Shown here piece after piece: positions 1-6,572 of a stretch of 16,533 bases of DNA (within the stretch, counting starts at the first letter, position 1; each line of letters begins with the position of its first letter). Origin of the DNA: UBA1715 sp045615765 (GTDB lineage Bacteria > Bacteroidota > Bacteroidia > Bacteroidales > UBA1715); assembly GCA_045615765.1 (NCBI GenBank), contig JAZLFM010000045.1, forward strand, positions 1 through 16,533, written 5' to 3'. Made by a program: the position numbers and the translations under genes. Under the pieces are notes generated by a model. It ran no database searches. It was given only the letters and a program-made list of their open reading frames with translations, and was not told where the DNA came from.

Positions 1-533
1 ACTATGAGTTGCTCCGTAAACTCCGCAACAATCGTCTTTTTCTTTACGCCGCCCTACGGCGATTTTCTTAACGCGCGCAGCTAGATCGGCTTGGTTGTTC
101 TTATATAGATGTTTTTTGAAAATAAAAGTTTTGTCTTTCGCATACAAAAAGCATTTAAAGATTGAAACATCTCGACTTCACGAATGAGCGTTAAGAAAAA
201 CGATGGAATGAAGCGTTAAAAAGGATTTGATGCCTCTGGCAATCGCATATATGAATCTAACCACGCGGCAGCCCAAATCCTTTAGCGGAATGCAGTCGTT
301 TTTTAGCGAAGGCGTGGGTCGACGGCGTTCTTTTGCATACTTTTCTTTCGCTGCAGAAAGAAAAGTATGGGATTGTCGTTATGCTACATTTCCTGCCAAC
401 TTGTATATTATTTCCCAAAAAAATATACAAGAAATGACCTTCTTGACTTCGTAAATAAAAGTTTGGTGAAATCGTTAAAATTACAATTGTAACATTCTAA
501 CTTTTCTTACATTTACAAATCAAAAGTATTGTT
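1..533. other. Gene-free, inverted-repeat-rich intergenic region
   Basis: No convincing gene is seen. All frames through the first 84 bases close within the stretch, and the 75-codon open frame at 227-454 has no recognisable domain and runs through a perfect hairpin. Instead there are several inverted repeats. The arm at 60-74 pairs with 188-202 with one mismatch, and 107-114 pairs perfectly with 166-173 inside it. A related arm, GCGTTAAAAAGGATTT at 213-228, partly matches the reverse complement of 275-286, and 298-310 again resembles the reverse complement of 189-203. A short hairpin, CGCCG/CGGCG, sits at about 52-61. The stretch could be a non-coding RNA, a dispersed repeat, or the remains of an element. 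A weak promoter-like box, TACATTTA at 508-515 with TTG at 487-489, may serve tsaC. Confidence 0.5.
336..369. repeat. Perfect 14-bp stem hairpin
   Basis: CATACTTTTCTTTC at 336-349 is followed by a six-base loop (GCTGCA) and by the exact reverse complement at 356-369. The stem has no U-tract directly after it on either strand, so it is not a textbook terminator. It lies in the structured region upstream of tsaC and could be part of a repeat family or a processed RNA. Confidence 0.75.
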
Positions 534-1097
534 ATGAAAGACGATGTAAAAAAATGTTGTGAAATCCTAAAAACGGGAGGTACAATTCTATATCCAACCG
601 ATACAATTTGGGGATTAGGTTGTGATGCAACTAACGCCGAAGCTATCGATAAAATTTTTTCAATCAAGCAACGATCTGGCGATATTCCTTTATTGGTATT
701 GGTAAATTCAGTTGCTATGTTGGAACGCTATGTGGTTGATATGCCGCAAATTGCCTATGATTTGATTGATTGCGCTACATCGCCATTAACTATTATTTTT
801 GATAAAGCTCGTAATCTTCCTGAAAATCTTATAGGTAAGGATGGTAGTATTGGTATTCGTGTTACAAACGAATTGTTTACAGATAATCTTATTCAACAGT
901 TTCGTAAACCTATAGTGTCAACATCGGCTAATCTTCATGGAATGCCTTCTCCTGAATTCTATAAAGATATTGATAGTCAAATAATTAGTTCTGTCGATTA
1001 TGTGGTAAATTATCGACAAAACGATTTGAAAAAAGCTAAACCATCCCAAATAATAAAGCTGGGAAATAATGGCCAAATAACTATAATCCGCAAGTAA
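534..1097 (+). CDS. tsaC: L-threonylcarbamoyladenylate synthase, TsaC/YrdC family
   Basis: It makes threonylcarbamoyl-AMP from threonine, bicarbonate and ATP, the first step of the universal tRNA t6A37 modification, in the cytoplasm. The 187 residues form a single YrdC-like domain: YPTDTIWGLG at 20-29, the basic stretch KQRSGDIPL at 45-53, SIGIRVT at 105-111, STSAN at 129-133 and a KPSQII segment near 169-174. The extra C-terminal domain of Sua5 proteins is absent, so this is the short TsaC type. The YciO paralogue is a less likely alternative. The ATG at 534 follows an A/T-rich leader without a Shine-Dalgarno sequence. The TAA stop overlaps the next gene's ATG by one base (TAATG), suggesting coupled translation at the head of a long plus-strand cluster. 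Confidence 0.92.
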   Translation: MKDDVKKCCEILKTGGTILYPTDTIWGLGCDATNAEAIDKIFSIKQRSGDIPLLVLVNSVAMLERYVVDMPQIAYDLIDCATSPLTIIFDKARNLPENLIGKDGSIGIRVTNELFTDNLIQQFRKPIVSTSANLHGMPSPEFYKDIDSQIISSVDYVVNYRQNDLKKAKPSQIIKLGNNGQITIIRK

Positions 1098-1528
1098 TGA
1101 CAAGAGAGGAAGTATTACAACAAACATTTTTGCATTCTGTTGATATTCAAATTCGTTTTACCGATATGGATAGCAATGGTCATATCAATAATGGTATTTA
1201 TCATGCATATTTTGATTTAGGTCGTATGCATTTCTTTAAAGAAGTACTTAAACAGAAGACATCTAACACTATTATTGCTCAAGTAAATACTACGTATGTT
1301 TCTCCGTTATATCTAACGGATTCAATTTGCGTGAAAAATAAAATCATTCGTTGGGGAAATACTAGTTTCGATATGCTCCAGGCAATATTCAAAAAAGATG
1401 GTGATTCTTTTACACTTGCCAATTTTAATGTTACCACTTTTGTTCATCTCGATAATGAAAAACCATCAGTTGTTCCTGATGAATGGAAACATGCGGTAAT
1501 GGTATATGAGCAAATGAATCAAGCTTAA
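1097..1528 (+). CDS. Acyl-CoA thioesterase, hotdog (4HBT/YbgC-like) family
   Basis: A 143-residue protein of usual length for a single hotdog-fold thioesterase, probably hydrolysing an acyl-CoA in the cytoplasm. The N-terminal part carries the family signature: the segment RFTDMDSNGHINNGIYHAYF at 20-39 contains the conserved aspartate and the turn leading into the central helix, followed by a conserved TTYVSPLYLTD-type strand near 65-75. The true substrate cannot be read from the sequence; the family acts on short to long acyl, aromatic or 4-hydroxybenzoyl CoA esters. Its ATG overlaps the tsaC stop by one base, so it is probably translated together with tsaC. There are 49 bases before porQ. 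Confidence 0.85.
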   Translation: MTREEVLQQTFLHSVDIQIRFTDMDSNGHINNGIYHAYFDLGRMHFFKEVLKQKTSNTIIAQVNTTYVSPLYLTDSICVKNKIIRWGNTSFDMLQAIFKKDGDSFTLANFNVTTFVHLDNEKPSVVPDEWKHAVMVYEQMNQA

Positions 1529-1577
1529 AAATTCATTTTCTAATAAAATTTCTTTTTCTTTGTATTAAGTCCTGATA

Positions 1578-2654
1578 ATGATGAAGCGTGTATTCTTTCT
1601 CTGTCTTTTATTGCCTCTATCTTTGTTCGCTCAGATAGGTGGAACGACAGTTTTTGAATTTACGACTTTGCCATATTCCGCACGCGACAATGCCCTGGGT
1701 GGAAATTGTATAACAAGTGTTTCTCCAGATCTTTCGATAGTTTTAAAAAACCCTTCTTTACTTAATTTGGATTATTCCAATGAGGCCTATGCTAATTTGG
1801 GCCAGTTACAAGTAACTCAAACGGGAATATTCTATGGTACATTTGGATATGCTTTTTATAACGAAAAATGGCAGACTAACTTTTTAGGTGGTTTACATTT
1901 TATTAATTATGGTGACTGCGATGGCTATGATGAGGATGGGGTATCAACCGGACATTTTTTCCCATTGGAATATGAAATTATTCTTGGGGCTTCAAAACAA
2001 GTTTCCAAATGTTGGAATGTGGGCATTGCAATGAAACCGATTTTATCGTACCTTGAAAGTTATTCTTCGTATGGTTTTTTATTTGACTTGGGTGCGACAT
2101 ATAGACATGATTTAACTTGTTTTTCAGCAGAAATTAGAAATGTAGGCTGGCAAATAAAACCATATACGTCCAAAAATCGTGAACCTATTCCGTTTAGTAT
2201 TGACTTAGGTGTTTCGCAGCGTTTGTATCATGCACCAATTCAGTTCAATATTGGCTATTCGGATTTACAGAAATTTGATCTTTCGTATGAAGATTCATTT
2301 TCTCAATCAAATACTTTAATAAATGGCGATAACGATAAGGAACGAGGCTTTGTCTTGATTGGGAAAAATTTTCTAAAGCATATTACTTTCTCTGCGGAAT
2401 TTATGATTGGAAACCACTTTGTAATAATGGGTGGATATAATTATCGAAAATCGGAGGAATTATCTTTTGGAAATTCAAAACATGGTGCGGGTTTAAGTTT
2501 TGGTCTTGCTATGAATTTCTCTCGTTTCCAATTGTCGTATGGACTTGCCAAACAACAGGCTGCTGGATCTTGGCATTTATTTACATTGGGATTTAATACA
2601 AAAACGATATATTCGTTATATCAAAATCGTAAAAACTCTAAAAATCAAGAATAA
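1578..2654 (+). CDS. porQ: Type IX secretion system protein PorQ
   Basis: A predicted outer-membrane beta-barrel protein of 358 residues. The first 18 residues are a signal peptide (basic MMKR, a leucine-rich core, cleavage after LFA). The mature start, with IGGTTVFEFTTLPYSARDNA followed by ALGGN near 39-43, and a later NPSLLN segment are hallmarks of the PorV/PorQ group; the rest is alternating aromatic strands ending in LFTLGFN near the C-terminus. PorQ works with PorU, PorV and PorZ at the cell surface in attaching T9SS cargo. The order porQ-cmk-ispH is one I recognise from Bacteroidales. Two adjacent ATG codons open the gene, so 1578 or 1581 could be used. TTTCTTTG at 1555-1562 is a one-mismatch promoter box. 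The stop overlaps cmk by one base. Confidence 0.85.
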   Translation: MMKRVFFLCLLLPLSLFAQIGGTTVFEFTTLPYSARDNALGGNCITSVSPDLSIVLKNPSLLNLDYSNEAYANLGQLQVTQTGIFYGTFGYAFYNEKWQTNFLGGLHFINYGDCDGYDEDGVSTGHFFPLEYEIILGASKQVSKCWNVGIAMKPILSYLESYSSYGFLFDLGATYRHDLTCFSAEIRNVGWQIKPYTSKNREPIPFSIDLGVSQRLYHAPIQFNIGYSDLQKFDLSYEDSFSQSNTLINGDNDKERGFVLIGKNFLKHITFSAEFMIGNHFVIMGGYNYRKSEELSFGNSKHGAGLSFGLAMNFSRFQLSYGLAKQQAAGSWHLFTLGFNTKTIYSLYQNRKNSKNQE

Positions 2655-3313
2655 TGATTATTGCAATTGACGGACATTCATCTTGTGGTAAAAGTACCAT
2701 AGCAAAGGCTTTAGCTAAGAAATTGAATTTCACTTATGTTGATACTGGTGCTATGTATCGTGCAGTAACACTTTTCTGCCTACAAAATTCTTTGATCATA
2801 GATGGTGTTGTTGATGAATCTAAGTTAGAAAAGCGACTTCAGGAAATTGCAATTTCTTTTGTGAAAAATGGTGATGTGCAAGAAACATATCTGAATGGAG
2901 TAAATGTTGAACGTGAAATTCGTAGTATGTCTGTTGCTCAACATGTTAGTACTGTGAGTAAAATAGGATTTGTGCGTGCCTTTCTTGTAAAAAAACAGCA
3001 AGAATATGGTGAAAATGCAAGTGTGGTAATGGACGGACGCGATATTGGAACAAAGGTGTTCCCTAATGCTGATTATAAGTTTTTTGTTACAGCTTCTGCC
3101 GAAATACGTGCTCAGCGTCGTTACGATGAGTTAATGCAGAAGGAGGGAGTCGCTAATTATGACGAAATTCTCGAAAATCTAAAACAACGCGATTTTGCAG
3201 ATTCAACTCGTAAGGAAAGTCCATTGAAACAAGCTGAAGATGCAATTTTAGTCGATACAAGTAATATGACTCGTGAAGGACAATTGGAATGGATTCTCAA
3301 CAAGATAAAATAA
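2654..3313 (+). CDS. cmk: (d)CMP kinase
   Basis: It transfers phosphate from ATP to CMP or dCMP for nucleotide and DNA synthesis in the cytoplasm. At 219 residues it has the usual length. The P-loop GHSSCGKST is at 7-15, the nucleotide-binding DTGAMYRAVT at 30-39, the conserved DGRDIGT at 127-133, and the lid region with RAQRRYDEL at 152-160 and RDFADSTRKESPL at 179-191. The ATG shares its A with the porQ stop (TAATG), so translation is probably coupled. Its 3' end overlaps the first 25 bases of ispH. No missing motif is apparent. Confidence 0.95.
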   Translation: MIIAIDGHSSCGKSTIAKALAKKLNFTYVDTGAMYRAVTLFCLQNSLIIDGVVDESKLEKRLQEIAISFVKNGDVQETYLNGVNVEREIRSMSVAQHVSTVSKIGFVRAFLVKKQQEYGENASVVMDGRDIGTKVFPNADYKFFVTASAEIRAQRRYDELMQKEGVANYDEILENLKQRDFADSTRKESPLKQAEDAILVDTSNMTREGQLEWILNKIK

Positions 3314-4179
3314 TAGCAATTGATTCTAAATCAGGTTTTTGTTTTGGTGTAATTAATGCAATACAACAAGCAGAAAAAGCACTTGATCAACAAAAAACTT
3401 TATATTGTTTGGGTGATATTGTCCATAATGGAGCAGAGGTCGCTCGTTTGAATGAAAAAGGTTTAGTGACAATTTCCCACGAAGAGTACAAGAATTTGCG
3501 TGATTGTACTGTGTTGTTGCGTGCTCATGGAGAACCGCCTGAAACTTATAAAATAGCGACGGAGAATAATATCACAATTATTGATGCGACATGTCCTGTT
3601 GTCTTAAATCTGCAAAAAAATATCCGTAAGTCATATTTGGAAATCTTGCAAAAAAATGGACAGATTTTGATCTTTGGTAAACCTGGTCATGCTGAAGTGG
3701 TCGGACTTTTAGGACAAACAGATAATACGGCAATTGTTGTATCAAACTTGGCAGATTTGGAAAAAGTTGATTTTTCAAAGCCAACGATTTTATTTTCCCA
3801 GACAACTCAGAATATCCATGGATTAATGGAGATAAAGTCCGTTATTGAAAAGAAATGCGCAGAGCATAATAACAAAGACTTTGAGTTTCATGACACGATA
3901 TGTCGTAGAGTTGCCAATCGTGAGGCCGATTTGAAAAAGTTTGCGCAACAATATGATTATATTGTTTTTGTTAGTGGTAAAAAAAGTTCAAATGGAAAGG
4001 TCTTGTATGACATTTGTAAGGAAATGAACGAGAATACTTTTTTTGTTTCCAATAGTGCGGATGTTGAAGAAATTCCATTTCAAGCAGACAAATCTGTTGG
4101 GATTTGTGGAGCAACTTCAACACCTAAATGGTTAATGGAGGAAATTGCTGATAAAATTATGAAAATCAAAAAACTATAA
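3289..4179 (+). CDS. ispH: 4-hydroxy-3-methylbut-2-enyl diphosphate reductase
   Basis: The last enzyme of the MEP (non-mevalonate) isoprenoid pathway, a [4Fe-4S] reductase giving IPP and DMAPP. All three cluster cysteines are visible: C18 in GFCFGV, C102 in DATCPVV and C205 in DTICRR. Substrate-site residues are also present: H46 (VHNG), H80 (RAHGEP), H134 and E136 (GHAEV), the QTTQ segment at 171-174, SSN at 233-235 and S277 in GATSTPK. The 296-residue length is normal for the short form without a fused S1 domain. The ATG at 3289 lies inside cmk (25-base overlap); there is no closer ATG upstream of the first cysteine, and it gives the expected short lead of about 15 residues. Confidence 0.95.
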   Translation: MDSQQDKIIAIDSKSGFCFGVINAIQQAEKALDQQKTLYCLGDIVHNGAEVARLNEKGLVTISHEEYKNLRDCTVLLRAHGEPPETYKIATENNITIIDATCPVVLNLQKNIRKSYLEILQKNGQILIFGKPGHAEVVGLLGQTDNTAIVVSNLADLEKVDFSKPTILFSQTTQNIHGLMEIKSVIEKKCAEHNNKDFEFHDTICRRVANREADLKKFAQQYDYIVFVSGKKSSNGKVLYDICKEMNENTFFVSNSADVEEIPFQADKSVGICGATSTPKWLMEEIADKIMKIKKL

Positions 4180-4180
4180 T

Positions 4181-4597
4181 ATGTACTTGGAGAGATCGCG
4201 CGAACGACATAAAAAAAGAATGAATCGTAATTTTCTTATAATTACGGTTGGTTTTGCTATAGTTGCAATTTTGGTTGCCTATGCATTAGAGCATATTATG
4301 ATTCGTTCTCAATCCAAGACTGCAAGCGGAGTTCTTCATTGTGAAATCGAGAATCAATGTGGCTATGCTGTGCCATGCCGAATAACGTATGGGGATGTTA
4401 TTATTTATGAGGATACTGTTCAAACTGGAAAGTCTGATTTTTCGAAGACTATTTTCTCGGCTTCTGAGAAAAATATTTTCATCTATTATGGTAATCAAAC
4501 TACCGAAATTCAACAGGTTGCTGTCCGAGATAGTGTTAGCTATCTCATGATTCAGCTAGTTGATTCATCTCAGGTTATTGCACAATTTTTCGAGTAA
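4181..4597 (+). CDS. Unrecognised single-pass membrane protein
   Basis: I do not recognise this 138-residue protein. It begins with a strongly basic cytoplasmic segment (residues 1-16, rich in Arg and Lys), then one hydrophobic helix at about 18-40 (FLIITVGFAIVAILVAYAL core), then a roughly 95-residue domain with beta-strand character that would lie in the periplasm. That domain has two cysteines (CEIENQC, near 54-60) and a third soon after in AVPC, ending in hydrophobic strands (SYLMIQLVD). The ATG starts one base after the ispH stop, so it is very probably co-transcribed. Codon use and base content look like the neighbours. Its role is unknown; position suggests an envelope function, but that is only context. 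Confidence 0.75.
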   Translation: MYLERSRERHKKRMNRNFLIITVGFAIVAILVAYALEHIMIRSQSKTASGVLHCEIENQCGYAVPCRITYGDVIIYEDTVQTGKSDFSKTIFSASEKNIFIYYGNQTTEIQQVAVRDSVSYLMIQLVDSSQVIAQFFE

Positions 4598-4630
4598 TGT
4601 AAATAATTGAAAAAAATCCAATTATTTACA
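4598..4630. terminator. Possible bidirectional terminator hairpin between convergent genes
   Basis: TGTAAATAATTG at 4598-4609 pairs perfectly with CAATTATTTACA at 4619-4630 around a nine-base A-rich loop. It starts right after the stop of the membrane protein gene and contains the stop codon of the converging Nudix gene. The stem is A/T-rich and lacks a clear U-tract, so termination is a positional inference. Confidence 0.4.
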
Positions 4631-5218
4631 GTTAATTACAGTAATGATTGAAGGAAATGTATTCTCAAAAACTTTTCCAAAATCGCTTTCTGCCAACCAT
4701 TGAAGTTCTGTGATTTCTTCTTCAGTTTGAGGCGCACTGTTTTGATTTTTCTGTGCTTCCATATTGTACCAATATGTTTGTTTTAAAACTTTCTGTCCAT
4801 ACATTTCGTATGTGTGCCAAGTGGAGCATCGGTAGTCTTTCTCAATGACATTTTGTAGTCCGGTTTCTTCGGCAACTTCGCGAAGAGCAGCTACTTCCGG
4901 AGTTTCTCCTTTTTCGAGTTTTCCTTTCGGTAAATCCCATTTCTCGCGACGGTATATGAAAAGATATTCTCCTAATTCGTTTTTTATGAAACCACCTGCT
5001 GCTTCGATGTATGTGTAATTTGACTTGAAAAGTTGTAGCAAAAAGTCTATACTTTCGTTGTACAAAACCGCATAATTGCACGCTTCTTCTGCCAGTGAAT
5101 TTATGGCTTTTAGAAGGGTAGAATTGTCGTTGCAGATGTAGAAATTCTCGATTTTTTTTGTACCTTTGCTATCAGTTAAAAGTACAAATTTTGTGTCAAA
5201 ATAAATCTTTAGTTCCAT
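4622..5218 (-). CDS. Nudix hydrolase with N-terminal extension
   Basis: A predicted 198-residue hydrolase of nucleoside diphosphates linked to another moiety. The complete Nudix box (G x5 E x7 REVAEETG) is at about 99-120, right after WDLPKGK, and supplies the metal-binding glutamates. The first 75 or so residues are a separate segment of unknown role; it begins ELKIYFDTKFVLLTDS. An ATG at 5266 in the same frame would add 16 residues, but those are hydrophobic, lie inside pyrE and do not resemble the family, so I choose 5218. That start codon overlaps the pyrE start on the other strand. The substrate cannot be predicted. The gene converges on the upstream plus-strand cluster and diverges from pyrE. 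Confidence 0.87.
   Translation of the reverse strand: MELKIYFDTKFVLLTDSKGTKKIENFYICNDNSTLLKAINSLAEEACNYAVLYNESIDFLLQLFKSNYTYIEAAGGFIKNELGEYLFIYRREKWDLPKGKLEKGETPEVAALREVAEETGLQNVIEKDYRCSTWHTYEMYGQKVLKQTYWYNMEAQKNQNSAPQTEEEITELQWLAESDFGKVFENTFPSIITVINCK
5161..5168 (+). promoter_or_regulatory. Candidate -7 promoter box for pyrE
   Basis: TACCTTTG is an exact match to the Bacteroidota -7 consensus TAnnTTTG and lies 48 bases before the pyrE ATG. It sits inside the Nudix coding region, as it must because the two start codons overlap. No good TTG at the usual -33 distance is seen, so this is a candidate only. Confidence 0.45.
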
Positions 5219-5852
5219 GAGTACTACAATTGAGAGCACAATTATAGAAAATTTATTGCAAATCAAAGCAATAAAATTACAACCAGAAAATCCATTTACA
5301 TGGGCAAGCGGTTGGAAGTCGCCAATTTATTGCGATAATAGAAAGACATTGTCGTATCCGGCTGTCCGTGAAATTTTAAAACAAGCGTTTGCGGAGAAAG
5401 TTCGCGCTATGTATCCAGATGCTGAAGTTATCGCTGGCGTTGCAACTGGCGCTATCGCTGTTGGCGTTCTTGTTGCTGAGGCGTTGAATCTTCCATTCAT
5501 TTATGTCCGTTCTGCTTCTAAGGACCATGGTTTGGGAAACCAAATCGAAGGATATTACGAAGAAGGTCAAAAAGTTGTGGTGATTGAAGATTTGATTTCT
5601 ACTGGTGGAAGTAGTTTGAAAGCTGTTGAAGCTCTTCGTGCTGCAAATGTGAAGGTGCTTGGTATGTTGGCAATTTTCACATATCAGTTCCCGGTTTCTG
5701 TAGAAGCTTTTGAAAAAGCTCAATGTAAAGTCGATACGCTTACAAATTATACGGCTTTAGTAGAATTGGCAACTGAAAGAAATTATATAACTGCGGATCA
5801 AATGGCCAGTTTGAAAGAATGGCGTATGCATCCTGACACATGGGGTAAATAG
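5217..5852 (+). CDS. pyrE: Orotate phosphoribosyltransferase
   Basis: It converts orotate and PRPP to OMP in de novo pyrimidine synthesis. The 211-residue length is typical. The N-terminal LLQIKAIKLQPENPFTWASG and SPIYCDNR segments (13-42) are characteristic, the flexible-loop region RSASKDHG is at 98-105, and the PRPP-binding motif VVVIEDLISTGGS is at 120-132. The start at 5217 gives a family-like lead of 12 residues before LLQIKAIKL, so the overlap with the divergent Nudix start seems genuine rather than a misplaced start. It heads a plus-strand run: only 6 bases separate it from the GldA-like ATPase. Confidence 0.95.
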   Translation: MSTTIESTIIENLLQIKAIKLQPENPFTWASGWKSPIYCDNRKTLSYPAVREILKQAFAEKVRAMYPDAEVIAGVATGAIAVGVLVAEALNLPFIYVRSASKDHGLGNQIEGYYEEGQKVVVIEDLISTGGSSLKAVEALRAANVKVLGMLAIFTYQFPVSVEAFEKAQCKVDTLTNYTALVELATERNYITADQMASLKEWRMHPDTWGK

Positions 5853-5858
5853 AAAATA

Positions 5859-6572
5859 ATGTCGATTTCGGTTCAAAATATTACAAAACTGTATGGCACG
5901 CAACGTGCGTTAGATGGCATTTCATTTGAAGTGTCTTCTGGCGAAATTGTTGGCTTTATTGGACCGAATGGTGCGGGAAAATCTACAACCATGAAAATAA
6001 TCACTGGTTTCCTTTCTGATTTTGAAGGAACTGTTTTGGTTAATGGTTTGGATGTTCGAAGTAATGCGTTGGAAGTTAAAAAACATATCGGTTATTTACC
6101 AGAACACAATCCGTTATATACGGAAATGTATGTGCGAGAGTATCTTACATTTGTTGCTAAAATGTATGGTTTAGGTAAAGAGACTGAAAATGCTGTAGAT
6201 AAAGTTATTGAAGAAATTGGTTTAACAAAAGAACAGCATAAGAAAATTGGCATGCTCTCGAAGGGATATCGTCAGCGAGTTGGTTTAGCGTCGGTGTTAA
6301 TCCATGATCCTGAGGTACTTATCCTAGATGAACCAACAACAGGTTTGGATCCAAATCAACTATTGGAGATCCGTGGTTTGATTGAAAAAGTTGGCAAATC
6401 TAAAACTGTGCTTTTGTCAACGCATATTATGCAAGAAGTTGAGGCGATTTGCAATAAGGTGATAGTAATTAGTAACGGACACATTGTTGCAAATGATACT
6501 GCCGAAAATGTAAAACAAAATAAATCGCTTGAACAAGCGTTTCATGAATTAACTGTAAATCCGACTGAATGA
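5859..6572 (+). CDS. gldA: GldA-like ABC transporter ATP-binding protein
   Basis: A cytoplasmic ABC ATPase whose sequence closely resembles GldA of the gliding-motility transporter GldAFG. Walker A GPNGAGKST is at 35-43, the YLPEHNPLY segment at 79-87 (Glu in the Q-loop position), the signature LSKGYRQR at 133-140, Walker B VLILDEPTTG at 153-162 and the switch His189 in STHIMQE. The long near-verbatim GldA stretches DPNQLLEIR and LLSTHIMQEVEAIC stand out. At 237 residues it is shorter than the roughly 300 I recall for GldA; the C-terminal extension seems absent. No gldF or gldG permease lies nearby, so its partner must be elsewhere or it does another job. Its stop overlaps the next start (ATGA). 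Confidence 0.8.
   Translation: MSISVQNITKLYGTQRALDGISFEVSSGEIVGFIGPNGAGKSTTMKIITGFLSDFEGTVLVNGLDVRSNALEVKKHIGYLPEHNPLYTEMYVREYLTFVAKMYGLGKETENAVDKVIEEIGLTKEQHKKIGMLSKGYRQRVGLASVLIHDPEVLILDEPTTGLDPNQLLEIRGLIEKVGKSKTVLLSTHIMQEVEAICNKVIVISNGHIVANDTAENVKQNKSLEQAFHELTVNPTE

Noticed and set aside
227..454. 75-codon open frame in the upstream region
   Set aside because: No domain, low-complexity aromatic and basic content, and it reads through the perfect 14-bp hairpin at 336-369; more likely a chance frame in a structured repeat.
5219..5266. Longer Nudix start at 5266
   Set aside because: The 16 extra residues are a hydrophobic stretch encoded antisense to the conserved pyrE N-terminus and do not fit the family start ELKIYFD.
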